Below, in pieces: positions 1-37,260 of a stretch of 64,000 bases of DNA. Source of the stretch: Chromera velia (taxonomy: Eukaryota; Sar; Chromeraceae); NCBI GenBank assembly GCA_018398765.1, contig JAHBMJ010005945.1, positions 73,098-137,097 on the forward strand. The letters are read 5' to 3'. The notes beneath the pieces are model-generated. The model saw only the letters and a list, made by a program, of their open reading frames with translations, made no database searches and had not been told where the DNA came from. How positions within the stretch are numbered: the first letter of the stretch is position 1; each line of letters opens with the position of its first letter. The translations under genes were made by a program, and so were the position numbers.

Positions 1-539
1 GGGGGGGGGGGTCTCGTCATTTGATGAGTGCCTCGGATGTGTGGGTATTGAATGGGACGCTCTCTGCGTCTCTTGTTGCGCTTTTTGTTTTGAGGCTTTT
101 GCACTATGGGGGCAGGGAGCCGAGTGCGTCAGACCCTGTGCTGATTTATCGGCTGAAAATCTTCTGGTGGGTCCTGGTGGGGGCATGGTGGATTGCCCCC
201 ATTGGGGCGGCGTGGGGCCTAACAAATCACGGCTCTGCAGACCCCTTGATGGTTTTGGGAAGTGCTGCGGTGGTGGTGATGGGGATTGTCTTGATTGAGT
301 CCGTCATCACGCACGTGCTCCTCGGGGCAGAGATGAGCGCAAAAATGCAGTCTCGCAGAAACAGCGTGGGGAGAGGGTCGATGCAGGGGGAAGGGCTGGG
401 TGCTAGGCTGAGTGCAGAGGCGATCACGGAGGGAGGCCTTCAAAGTGCAGAACAGAGGCTGCTTGATGGAGCAGATGATACAAAAGAAAAAGAAGAGGAG
501 AATGGAAGCAATCTTCAGTCCTGCATTCGTTGTATTTGA
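1..539 (+). CDS. 3' end of a membrane protein gene (partial)
   Basis: The reading frame is open from the left edge of the window and ends at the TGA at 537-539, so this is the last exon, or part of it, of a gene that starts outside. I do not recognise the family. The product shows about three hydrophobic segments: one around the ATG at 24 (LSASLVALFVLRLL), one rich in tryptophan (FWWVLVGAWW) and one ending IESVITHVLL. A hydrophilic, acidic C-terminal tail follows. This is the profile of the last transmembrane helices of a polytopic membrane protein with a cytosolic tail. Whether the ATG at 24 is a true start cannot be decided, because no stop lies between it and the window edge, and the 11-G run at 1-11 may be a contig end. 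Confidence 0.6.
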   Translation, partial: GGGSRHLMSASDVWVLNGTLSASLVALFVLRLLHYGGREPSASDPVLIYRLKIFWWVLVGAWWIAPIGAAWGLTNHGSADPLMVLGSAAVVVMGIVLIESVITHVLLGAEMSAKMQSRRNSVGRGSMQGEGLGARLSAEAITEGGLQSAEQRLLDGADDTKEKEEENGSNLQSCIRCI

Positions 540-575
540 TTTTAGTGGGGAAAACAACTTTTGAAGTTCATGATT

Positions 576-581
576 AATAAA
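576..581 (+). promoter_or_regulatory. Candidate polyadenylation signal AATAAA
   Basis: AATAAA lies 37 bases after the stop codon of the left-edge gene, in an AT-rich stretch. Position and sequence fit a polyadenylation signal; cleavage was not shown. Confidence 0.4.
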
Positions 582-1227
582 GATTGATTGTATGACACAT
601 CATCACAGATACTGCATGGTGCATTATTATTATTATTATTATTGATCAGTCTATAGGCCATCATACAATGCATGAGTCTAGGACAATGCTGTATTGCCCC
701 TTTGCCAGACCTGCATCACTCATCGGACATATACAAGTTACACAGTACAACCTAGCACATACCTTAAAATTTTAAATACATAGTATTATTGACATACTAT
801 CTAGCATACTATATAGTATATTCATCATGCACTGCAGTCACTATTTAATTAGTCAAAGACTCAACTTTGAAAATCTAAGTCAAAGTAGTACTAAACCTAG
901 ATTAAAACGTCGGCAACTACTAGTAGGTCGGTAGCTAGGTCGGTAGTAAGCATTTTAAAGCCGACTAGCTTTTTCTCATACTTCATAAAAAACAAGCCCT
1001 TTTTGAACCGCTGCATGGGAGTTATTTGCATGTTACTGCCATAATTTAAATTACACAGTGGCATTAGCCGTAACTAATATAACTTTATTACATATACATA
1101 GCCCGAAGGGCTATGTTACGTTTTATGTAGTGCGTAATATAACTAGTAACATAAGCTGAAATATATATATATGTTACGGTTAAGGACGTAAGTTATGCAA
1201 AGCTATAATATTCTTAGGTAGGTAGGT
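582..1227. other. AT-rich intergenic DNA
   Basis: No gene is supported. The stretch holds a short (TTA)n run near 625-645, repeated TAGTATA-like words near 780-830, a GTAGGTCGGTAGCTAGGTCGG run near 925-950 and many short palindromes. Composition is far more AT-rich than the coding islands. Confidence 0.5.
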
Positions 1228-1903
1228 GATCAGGAGGATGGAGTTGTAGATGCAGCTACAGAGATTGAACCATCAGCTCAAGCACCGCCACCCGCGCAAC
1301 AACTATCAGTAAGTCCAGTTGCTTTTTGCCCTTCCCTCTACATACGAGACCGGCGTTTTTCCACAAAAAACTCGTCCTCATAGTCGGTAAGGAGTTAGAA
1401 CCTGAAACTTTGTATAAGAAGACGTTGTAACGATGGAAAAAAAACTATGGAACAGATTTTTTATATCATTTCTAGAAATATAGGCTGCTATACAAATTTT
1501 ATGAGTTTTATATTGTTTTTCTTACTATTGAAAACCGTTAAAAAATGGCCCCAAAATCAAAAAAATTGTATAACAGCCTATATTTCTAGAAATAATATAA
1601 AAAATCTGTTTTATAGTTCTTTTACTCTCATTATAACGTCTTTTTACACAAAGTTTCAGCTTCTAACTCCTTACTAATTATGAGAACGAGTTTTTTGCGG
1701 AAATACGCCGCTTTGGGGGGGCAAAAAGCACTCTACTCGCCCCTGGCATGCGAGAACGATTTTTTTGCGGAAAAGCGCCGGTCTCTTATGTAGAGGGGGA
1801 GGTAAAAAGCTATTAGACTTACTGGTGGTTGTTGTGCGGGTGCCGGTGCTTGAGCTGATGGTTCAATCTCTGCAGCTGCATCTACGACTCTATCCTCCTG
1901 ATC
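1228..1903. repeat. Foldback element with long imperfect inverted arms
   Basis: The stretch from about 1350 to 1505 reappears as its reverse complement from about 1570 to 1716: both arms contain the GGAGTTAGAA word, a CAGATTTTTTATAT core and TTTCTAGAAATATAGGCTG. Further out, 1228-1385 matches the reverse complement of about 1745-1903, including the 3' end and the GTAAGT donor of the neighbouring minus-strand exon. The right side also has an extra local duplication of the GAGAACGA...TTTTTTGCGG word (1682-1765). I read it as a MITE or foldback-like element that has taken in, or copied, part of a gene. No transposase is visible. Confidence 0.7.
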
Positions 1904-2422
1904 CATCATGACTTCATCTTCATCCTTTTCATCCCCCCCTCTTCCTTTCCCCTCCCCCTCCCCCTCTGGGCCTTCCCCTTGTTCTTCTTCCTCTCTATCA
2001 CCCCTTTTGATTGTTATTGGCGTATTGGCCTCTTCTCTTCTTGGAGAAGGCAAAGCACTTGCGGGAAGAGAGCTTCTAGCGCTACTCCCCCCTCTCCCTG
2101 TGATGCTCCCGATTTCGGCATCATCGACAGTAAGGACAACGCCACCTGCACTTGCCAGCCGATTCATCGCTTCAGCTGCTCTTGCTCCTTCCTCACTTCT
2201 CCCTGCAGCCACAGCAGATGCAGCGCTTCCTAGCCCCCTTCGTAAATAGGAATGTGCTGCCTCAAACTCTGCTTTAGACAGTCGGGGGATACTTTCGGAC
2301 GTAAACCCGTAATTCATCAACCAGAAGAGTACGTCCTCTCGGAGCATGGTTCTGTCATCGGCCATAAGTTGGCGGAGATAATTACCAGCTCGTTCTACAT
2401 CCACTGAACTGGAGTCAAATCT
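1823..2422 (-). CDS. Isolated internal exon of an unrecognised protein
   Basis: On the minus strand an exon of 600 bases (200 codons, phase 0 at both ends) is bounded by a polypyrimidine-TTTCAG acceptor before 2422 and a GTAAGT donor after 1823. It encodes a charged stretch, RFDSSSVDVERAGNYLRQL..., then an Ala/Glu-rich acidic region and a Pro/Gln-rich tail. The frame also stays open through the acceptor up to an ATG at 2500, so a single-exon start there is possible. The exon's 3' end is repeated in inverted orientation at 1228-1320, and no downstream exon can be seen, because the donor runs straight into the foldback element. It may be a truncated gene or a captured fragment. No family recognised. 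Confidence 0.45.
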
Positions 2423-5191
2423 CTGAAAGAGTGGGAAAAAATAAGAGAAGATCGAAGAGGCCGGTGTCCTACTATAGTACGTAGGATTCCGAGACTGCAT
2501 GCGTACAATTAATTATGTATCGATAATTAATGCATACATGCATGTACGTGCATGCATGCATACATAAATCGTGGCCGCGTGTATGCATATATATGTATAT
2601 ATGCATACAGAGATCGACACGCGCGCACTGGCAATAAAGGCGGCAAGCGGGGGACTATAGGCCTTAAAATCTTAAAGTTACGTTTTTGATGTAAGATATA
2701 GACCCATTTCAAGAAAACATGAAGTTACGTTTTTTTTGTAACTGATTTTACCATAATTATTCAGATCATTCCTCTTTTCCTACATTACAGCTAACGCCAC
2801 AGTCGTCACTATGTAATTTAAATTAATTGTTGGGTCTTTGCACGGAATAATGCAGGTGTTTTTTCCTTTGGTGGAGGACTGTCATTGAGCTTACCAAGCT
2901 TGTGTCTTGTTGAACCGGCCCCAAGCATCACTGGCACCCCCGGCCATACATTAGAAATCTAGCTGGCCTGAAGGTGGAGCTACTCTAGAGCTATATAGCA
3001 GTATAGCTCTAGAGGCCACTACTAAGGCCCTAGACTAAAGCCACTTTTTGGCTAAGTTTTAGCCACTTTAGTCTCTAGACTACTCTAAGCAAACAACAAT
3101 GCCAGTATGTTTAATATAATGACGACGTTATGATGTGTATAATGATGATAACGGAAATTAAAAAAATATGTAACTTTTGAATATTACTGTATTATTATAA
3201 AATATTCTCTATTTTTTTTTAAAAAAAAGGAAAGCTGTGGAATATACGCTAGGGAATACGTTGAGCAGGCTACATCCGTCGTCCGAGTCCTTGTTAGTTG
3301 GTTTTAGTTAGCTGCATGTACATGGTGTACAGCCTGTACTTGCTCGCTTGCTTTTTAATATGAGATTGATTGAGGATTTATGCACATACAGTGGTTGATA
3401 TTTGCATGACAGTTGCTGCCAATGCTCGTCGTACATACAGGCATGGAAACAAGTAAACATCAGCCAAGGATGCGTGCAAGCAGTCATTAATTACATCGCG
3501 TCGCTCGATCAGGTGCATCACCGATATGTGCCCCGTCTGCCCTTCCCCCCGTCAAGTTGATTATTTTTTCGATGCGCCGTTCGGCATGCTTGCAAACCAT
3601 GTCGGGTCGGTCATGCAGTGAAGTGCCGATCCCCAGAGCACCTGCATGCCCTCTGGTGCATCCGTGCAGTCCCTCCTTCCGTCTTCCGTTGCAAGAGTCC
3701 CCCCCTCTCGTCCCAATTCCGTCCCTCCCTTCCCTTCCCTGCCCTCAAAAGACTGCACACAGACAGAGAGGCGAAACCGGTCATGCAGTCTGCCGGTCGA
3801 TCGGTCGAGCGAATTGGCCACACACACGCAGGGAGACCCGACCGCCTCCTGCATGGCAACACGCCCGTCGTTGTCAAGCGATCAAAAGAGAGGAGAGGAG
3901 GAGAGAGTGTGACTGGGTGGCCGGAGAAACAGAGAAGAAAGAGCTGACTTCACCGACGGCTGGCCACTTTGGGCCTGCAACTGCTTTGTCTGTCTGTCTC
4001 TGCATGTGACTATGGATGGACGGATGGATGGAAGGATCGGTGGACCCTCTCGTGAAATCATGCATGCACCCATCGGTAAAGATTCATTCGAATGTCTACG
4101 CAAGATGCAAGATGGAAAAAAGGGGGAAAGATCTCGATCTAAGGAGGGCGACAAAAGCCCCCTGGGCGGGTGAAGGTCACGTGAGAGAAGAGAAGAGAGA
4201 GACCTTCCACCCCTCGCTCCCGCGACCTCTTCTCTGACTGTGCACAAATGGGTCTCTCTCTCTTTCTCTCCTTCTGCGTACATGAGTGCATGCGTGTGTG
4301 TGCGGAGTCGAAGGGAATGAAGGGGACTACAGCGTGGAGGCAGCATGAGGAGGAGCGCATGGATGGATGAAGATCACTGCAAGCAGGTGAAAGGTCGCTT
4401 CACCCTTGTGAAGCGGGAAGGACAGATCGATCGACAGAGACAGAGGAAGAGAGGGAGAGAGAGAGAGAGGCCTTGACGGTGCCTTCTGACAGCAGACCAG
4501 ACACAGAGAGAGAAACGTAGGAGAGTCAGAAATGGGAGGTGATTCTCATGATAGGATCAGGAAACAGCTGCAACGAGTGAAGTCACGATGATCAGGCACA
4601 GAGACAGAGACAGAGAGAGAGTGGGGGGGTTTCACAGCCCTCCGCTCCAAGATGCATGGGGGAAGGCTTGAATCGATCGATCGAAACGTACGGGGCTCTT
4701 TGGCACGACCCGCCATTCTTTCTTCCACCATTCACCATTCAAACATTCATTCATTGATTGTCTTGCAGATGCATCGCTCTCTCCCTCAGACAGCATCACC
4801 AGAAGTGAGAGAGGAAGGAAAGGGTGGAGAGAAGAAAAATGGTTGTTGATTCTGTGCTGTGCTGAGAACTTGAAGATTCTCCTTCAAGATCAGCACCGAC
4901 AGGGACAAAAGAGCAAACGAGCAGATGATGAGATAAACGTTGAAAAAAAAGTAGAGGCTGTTCTCGCAAAGAGGGCAAAAAGACAGAGCGCATTTTTTCC
5001 GACTCCCACGCGAGAGAAGAGAAACGTGGAGAGAGAGGAGATCACAACAGATGTCCCCCCAAAGGAAGGAAGAGCAGAAACAGGAAAGCAAGAGGAGGAC
5101 AATCACCAACCCCACCCATCCCCTCTCCCTTCCTCTGCTCCCCCCCTTCGACCTTCCCTCCCTCCCTCCCTCCACCTCTCCTTCCCTCATC
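2423..5191. other. Intergenic DNA, no supported gene
   Basis: This holds an ATG-rich ATGCATACATGCATG word cluster (2520-2610), nested inverted repeats near 2965-3090 and, from about 4430, GA-rich low-complexity DNA. Open frames seen here on both strands are explained by purine- or pyrimidine-rich composition and show no splice-site framing or conserved motif. The part just below 5191 must include the 3' UTR of the giant minus-strand gene; I found no clear AATAAA on that strand. Confidence 0.45.
2965..3090. repeat. Two adjacent imperfect palindromes
   Basis: The first palindrome pairs CTCTAGAGCTATA with TATAGCTCTAGAG across TAGCAG. The second pairs CTAGACTAAAGCCACTTT with AGCCACTTTAGTCTCTAG style words around 3030-3080. 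Both would form stable cruciforms and look like remnants of small foldback elements. Confidence 0.5.
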
Positions 5192-30932
<25,741 letters not shown>

Positions 30933-32335
30933 CGTTGCTTTTCAGTTTCGGTGTGTCAGTCTGCAGGCACCAGAGAGAGAGAGAAAGCCCTACAAGAGGT
31001 TCACAGAGAGACTCTTACGAAGTCACGTCTCGCTTCAGCTGGCAGACGCCCCACACTCGACCAAAGTCAATCAGAACATCACAAATAAAATATAAGTAGA
31101 TCTCTCACAGCAGCACTGGCCTATCCCTTTGGCGCACATACGGGGGGAAAAGGGGGAGTCAGAGGGCAGCAACGGCAAAGCGCGAGGGCCAGAGGAAGAG
31201 GAGAGGGATTCAGCACAGAGGCAGGATGTGCTATGGCAAGACAAAACGAGATCAGTGAGGTGATCAAGCAAAATCCCGACTCGATGACTGCAGAAGACGG
31301 ATCGGCTTTTCGAACTGGGCAGAGTGCAAGCAAAGATCCCAACCGCCCCGCCTACCCCTTCCCGTTGCCGATATATCGATATACACACGCACCGCCTTCC
31401 CGCCCAGCTTACCTACCGAGTTCGTTCTCCCAGAAGCTTCTGGAAGCACAGTGATGGGTGTTCCAAGGCCTCAAGACCTTGCACCCGTTTGAAGGAGCAC
31501 GGAGGAGAGAGAAAACAAAGACAGTTGTCAATCTCCTTTTTTCTGGTGTGGTCTACTGTCTGATGTCAGTGTGCACAAACAAATCTTTTGGTCTGCCCAG
31601 ATCTATTGATCTACACCTGTTGCGTTGCCGCGTTCTTTCTCGGCTTTTCAAGCAAGGCGGGTTGATTGAAGAAGCCGAGAAGGAAAGAGTCAGAGATAAA
31701 GAGCGAGCCCAGATGTTCGTGTACTGATAAAGACTTGCTCAAGAGGCTACCACTCACACACGTTCGTACGTTGCCCATCAGATCTTCGCGGCCTCGTCAC
31801 TGAGATTTCTGGTTCTGAAAATTTGAGGTGCATGTCCCAAGGCATCGTACGTGAAGTCGGGTCTCGAGCCTGGATGCCCTCGGACAGGCCCAAAACCTTG
31901 ATTTTTTTTTTTTCACATAAACTGTGAGGGGTGGCCGGCCGGCCAGCACAGTCTGAGCGAACGATTTTTCTTCGACGCGTTCCATCCGAGGAACTCAGTT
32001 CGGAAGCCCATGCGTACCGATACACAGAAATTTACAAGTGCCGTATCGCCCTCTGTGTCTACCCAGAGCTCTGAATGCATGATCGCGAGGAGCGTTACTT
32101 GTGTGCAAGAAGGGTTTCGCATTCGCAAGCGATTCAAGCAGAGTCTGGTACAGAGAGAAGCTTCCGAAAAAAAACTGCGTGTGTCTGCTTCATGCAAAAA
32201 ATCTGAGTGAGAATCCACCAGCCAGAGGAGCGTTGACCAGACACAGATCCCGTCGGACATCGCATGCTCTATTGCTTCGATCAATGTCTTAGATCAGACT
32301 GAGCACACAAAAGGATCAAGACAGTGCACTCCCGA
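30933..32335. other. Intergenic region between divergent genes
   Basis: The giant gene (minus) and the proline-rich gene (plus) diverge from here, so it should contain both promoters. A TGCAG acceptor just upstream of 30960 suggests a short 5' UTR exon for the giant gene. I see no TATA box that can be argued for and no other coding sequence. Confidence 0.4.
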
Positions 32336-34868
32336 ATGGCAAACCCAAAGCAGGGCAATGCGCTCACGCTGCCAAGTGCAGCCTTCGACAATCGAACAAC
32401 GCTCTCCCCCCTGCTGTCCTCCAGCACCTCCCCGATCAAAAACCCCGCAGGCCTAACCAAAGACCCCCCAGCACCAAGGGACCCCTATGCTGTCCCAAGA
32501 GATCCAAGTCCCACCGGACCCGCCGCTTCAAATTCACATTTCTCTCGCGTTTTGTCAAGTGACACAACGCCTGTACGACCTCCTGAGGGAATGGCGGTGG
32601 AAAACGTCAAGTCCTTTCCAGGGGCAATTGCCACAGGCATCTTAAATGGGCCACCTCAGGGTCGCACTGGTCTTCTGTACGCTGCACCTGCCCCGGCCCA
32701 CACTCTCCCACATACAGTTCCTCCTTCTGCCTATGGGGACCGTGTGAAGGATCTTGCAGCGAAGTGGGATCTCTCCCTCTTCTCTTCCCCAGACATTGCA
32801 CCTCCAATTGCTCCCCATCCGTCTACGCACATCTTGCCTGACCTTCACGTAGAGGCAGGACTGTACAGGGGCCTGAATGTCTTCCCTGTTGTTCCCAGCC
32901 CCCTCCCAAATGTGCACACCCTCGGTGCAGTGACAATCAAAGAACGCAAAGGGGTGCAGAAGAGGTACCTGGCTGCTGCCCCCACCCTTCTGGCAGAGGT
33001 CGGTGCCTACTGGGATCAGGAGGCCCGAAAACGGGACAAGGAAACACAGTCCGACCCTCTCCCAGTTGACGCACTTCCCCTCCCTTCTTCTTCTTCTTCT
33101 GCCATGCCCACCTTATCGGAGGAACCGGGGAACATGACTGTAGGGAAGGGAGGGATACTGCAAAGAGAGGCGAACCCACTGAATCAAAACTCAACAATCA
33201 TCCTGACAGAGTCTCTGCCACTACAGCATGCACTCCCAGCCCACGCACCAACAGCAGGCGACCAAAAGGAGATGGCTGAAGGAAATGGTGGTCCCGCCGG
33301 CCAAAATCCTCCCCTGACTCTCACCCCTTCTCCTGTAGCTGCTACTTCTCCCCCACCGCCCACTGTTCATGCCCCCGTCCCAGTGCAACCCGCCCCCGCC
33401 CTCACAAACGTTCCAGCACCTTCCACCAACACCGCCAGTGCCATTCCAAGTCCCTGCCTAAAATGTAAAGAGAGAGCGCAAGAAGCAAAGAGGCCCTCCC
33501 CCCCCCCCCCTGCCCCCAGTCCCCCCCCCTCCAGCCCCCCGAAGCCGCCGTCCCGTCATGCACAAACAGACACAGAGGGCCTGCCCCTCCTCCCCCCCAC
33601 GCGGCAGAAGTCTTCCCTCAACAGGCAGAGCGTCGTCTCTGAGCAGACGGAGGTCTGGGAGGGGGACGCGGGGCCCCCCGACAACGGAGATCTTCTCAAA
33701 AATACATATCAGGTACGTTTGTTCGTTCGTTCGATCAGGGCTCAATGTAGAACGCCGAGTGAGAATGGTCCCATAAGGCAGCGAGGGTGTCGGATGGTTT
33801 CTCTCCCTCCAACAACGAGAGTCGTCTGAAAGATACTCTTCAGCTACGCACGAATAAATGCTGAGAGAATTCAAACGAGGAGGATCGGACAACATCGGTA
33901 GAACGCAGATCTCGCTAGCTTCCTTCAATCTTTCTTTCCCCCTCTCCTGCTTCGCCCTCCTGCCACTCTCGTATCTCGCTTCGTTTTCATTTTGATGTAT
34001 CAGCTGGACAGCTTCCCCCTCAATGGTTGACCTGCTTCCCATTTGTTGCTGCGTTCAGGTCGGGGCCGCCCTCTTCACCCAGCGTGCGTTTTTCTTCTAC
34101 GACCTCGTGAGCGGTAGACACGCTCGGAACCCTCGTGCGAGAGGTTCTGACTTTGGAGTGGTGCTCGATGGGGACGCGGAGAGGTGGAGGAAGAGGCAGG
34201 CCTCCAAGGCGATAGGGAGCAGATCCGAGGGCCTCCCTCCCTCTCCCAGAGGAAGGGAAGTCGTGATAGAGAAGGGGCCATCAGGCCGCCCAGTGCTTCT
34301 CTTCAAACGCCACACAGACGACACACACACGTCGTGCTTCGCGAAAGACGAGGCGGGTCTTCCTCTTCTGGTGGTGCCGTCAGATGTTCTGTCCACGGGA
34401 GACGGTGCGTCTCTTGTGATTGGGAGGGACCCCCATAGTGCGGCCTCTGGGGGGTGCGTGTCTGTTTTGTGTAATGTCAGACTGAGGGATGTGGAGGCTC
34501 ATAAGGGGAGCGATCCTGAAACTGGCGAGCTTCGTCTGGTGATTGAAGACGGTACAGACGGTGCTCCTCTGGTGCTTTTCCGAAAAGCTGACAACAAGTC
34601 TGCTGAGTTGAAGAAGGGTGCGGGAACGGATGAGGAGGATGAGAATTCAGGAAAGTTGTGCACGCAGATGATAGACAGAGATGAGTGCGGTCAACCTCTA
34701 AAGTTCCGCAGAGAGATGACGGAAGGGGTTGCGGGGTCAGAGACGGCCACAGACGTGATTCAGGTCGTTGGGAGAGCCCGAGACGGAGAGAGGTACATCG
34801 TTGCGCGATACAGACGACCGAGGACTCGGGAAGGCAACGCAGAGACCCATCAAGCGGACAATGAATAG
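32336..34868 (+). CDS. Proline-rich protein with C-terminal beta repeats, function unknown
   Basis: Two exons, 32336-33712 and 34059-34868, joined in phase 0 across an intron with a GTACGT donor and a TTCAG acceptor; the product is about 728 residues. The ATG at 32336 is the first in frame. The N-terminal two thirds are low complexity, with many Pro, Ala and Ser, a polyproline run (33497-33540) and one CLKCKE motif. The C-terminal third begins GAALFTQRAFFFYDL and then has at least four short similar units, VIEKGPSGRPVLLFKR, KDEAGLPLLVV, VIEDGTDGAPLVLFRK and MIDRDECGQPLKFRR, each with the pattern hydrophobic pair, acidic, G, P, hydrophobic strand. No family recognised. No signal peptide or membrane segment. 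It could be a scaffold or cytoskeletal protein, but that is a guess. Confidence 0.75.
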
Positions 34869-36209
34869 AGAAAACAAGAGTTGAGTCTGGAATCGGTTCG
34901 AAAAACTGAATCTTGACTCGGCATTTTTAGCCAGAAAGTGATTGTGCTAGTGATTGTGAAACTCTTTCGGGGGCTCCAAATTGATGCAACACTGGCAAAA
35001 CTAAAAAACAGACTGACAAAAAAAAACAGAACGTGGGGTCATCCTTCCAATTCGTTTCACACATTCTTTGTATAACACCATGATACGTGGGTGTATGAAA
35101 CGGGATTAATGGCAGCAGCTATGATCGAAGCCTTTGCCGCCTTTCTTATCCTTCACAAATTAAATCGTAGCAACATGAATGGAAATTGACTTAGACAGTC
35201 ACGTGCACTCGATCAGCAGGGAAGAAGTGTACACGCCGATCGAAGAAATAAGTAGGGATTGGCAAAGATTGGTTGATGGCCGGAAGGCAGGATAGGTCCG
35301 TTAATTATGTTTGGCCATGCAGAACAAAATTGAGGATGATTGAGTGTTAATGTTAGTTAAAGTGATTATAAATAATTTACAGCGACTCATTTTTAAGCTT
35401 AATTCTAGGTCCAATTAAAGTTACGGCAATGTAGGATTTTATGTACAACCTCGAGCTAGACTTCCAGCCCCCCTCCTGCCTTTTTATCTGAAAAAAATAC
35501 GTCGTTCAGTCTGCCTGGTTAAGACCTCGAAGTACATACATGTAGTGGTATGCATACATAGTTTGGTCTGATTAGGTCTGATCGAATATGATCGACTATG
35601 ATCGATCGATATCGATCCAGCAATACCGTCACGGTGTCAAAATACGGGATTTTGACACTCATCATATGTGACTCATGAATGAAAATGGTTGTTGACAGAT
35701 TCTAAATGCATGAAAATATATCAAAAGAAGAAAAAAAAAATTAAAAAGATGTTGATTTAAAATTTAAAAGAGAAAAAAGTTTAAATCATACAGTGAAGTA
35801 TAGATATAAGTTGAAACATACGTTTAAGAAAATATAATGTTAGACAATAAAATGCATAGCTAGCTCATACGCCGCCGCCGTGGCTCAATCCCCCCCGGCC
35901 CCCCCCCCGTGACTTTAAGAAAAAAATAAAAGTTATTGTATATCAATCAATCAATGTAGTGATGCAGTTTTAAAAAATGAAATACAAAATAGACATTTTG
36001 TCTAGCATTTAGTAGGATTTTTTTAAAATAACAAATTGCCGCGTACCTATACGTACCTATCATTGTAAATGCTAGTACAAAGACACAACAGGAAATGCAC
36101 GTGAATGGCCCTGAATCGATCTGATTGAGGCATTTCTTCTCATGATTATCAGTGATTTGTTTTCAAATCATATGAGGCACTGCTCAACGATGGGCGTGTC
36201 AGGGGGAAG
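34869..36209. other. AT-rich intergenic DNA
   Basis: No gene is supported. Noted: a short hairpin GTGTCAAAAT/ATTTTGACAC at about 35636-35660, a cluster of GATCGA words at 35578-35620 and a C-run near 35890-35910. The 3' UTR of the proline-rich gene should lie at its start. Confidence 0.45.
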
Positions 36210-37050
36210 GGTCAAAAAGGCCGAAATTGGGAAGGCAATTGGGCAGGCAGGATTCCGCAGGAAGGCCACAATTAAATGGGAAGGCATTGAGGCAGACAGA
36301 AAGGCTCGGATCTGGAAGGCAGTCAGGCAGGCAAGAAGAGCGAAGTTTCGAACGGCAGTCAGGCAGCAGAAAAGAACACAAGCTCGGCACGTAGGGGCGC
36401 TGCTCCCTTTCACAGTCTGAGCAATGCGGACGTAACGAAGATGCAAAGACCTACCTGAGTCTGTGGGAGTTGAGAAAGGACTCAGTCTGTGGCACAGAAC
36501 GAACGTCTGCTGAAGGAAGGCAGAGACGGAAGGCAGTCAGGCAGGCAGAGACACCGAGATTTGGAAGGCAGCCAGGCAGGCAGAGACGCCGAGTTTCGGA
36601 AGGCAGTCAGGCAGGCAGAGACGCCGAAATTCAGAAGGCCGTCAGGCAGGCAGAGAGGCCGAGATTCGCAAGGCAGTCAGGCAGGCAGAGAGCAGGCAGG
36701 CAGAGATGCCGAAATTCAGAAGGCAGTCAGGCAGGCAGAGAAGCCGAAACTGGGATGGCAGTAGAAGGCCGAAATTTGTAAGGCAGTAAGGCAGGCAGAG
36801 AGGCCGAAACTGGGATGGCAGTCAGGCAGGCAGAGAGGCTGAGATTCGCAAGGCAGCGCAAGGCCTAGGCGCAAGGCAGTCAGGCAGGCAAAGAGGCCAA
36901 AATTTGGAAGGCAGTCAGGCAGGCAGAGAAGCCGAAACTGGGATGGCAGTCAGGCAGGCAGAGACGCCGAGATTCGGAAGGCAGTCAGGCAGGCAGAGAG
37001 GCCGAGATTCGGAAGGCAGTCAGGCAGGCAGAGATGCTGAAAGTCGGAAG
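36210..37050. repeat. 35-bp minisatellite
   Basis: About 15 tandem units from 36530 to 37050, mostly 35 bp, each with GGCAGTCAGGCAGGCAGAGA and then a variable GCCGAAATTCGGAA-like half. Two units are shortened and one has an internal GCAGGCAGA duplication. Degenerate forerunners reach back to about 36210. The unit length is not a multiple of three, so coding is unlikely. Confidence 0.9.
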
Positions 37051-37260
37051 GTCCATCAGCTCCGTCCGCCAGTCCGTCAGCCTCGTCAGCCAGGCCTGTC
37101 AGCCCACCAGTCGTCAGCAAGGTCCATCAGTCCACTGTCCGTCAGTTAGCCTAAGGTCCGTCTGTCCGTCAGCTGGGTCTTTCAGCTCCGTCCGTCAGTT
37201 AGGTGCGTCAGTCCGCCAGTCCGTCGGCTTGGTTCGTCAGTCCGTCACTAGGGCAGACGC
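37051..37260. repeat. GTCCGTCAG-type degenerate tandem repeat
   Basis: Many near-tandem copies of GTCCGTCAG, CCGCCAGTCCGTCAG and TCGTCAGCC, directly after the minisatellite. It shares the GTCAG core with it. Confidence 0.75.

Noticed and set aside
3557-4360. Overlapping open frames on both strands
   Set aside because: They are short, mutually overlapping and composition-driven, with no start context, splice framing or motif.
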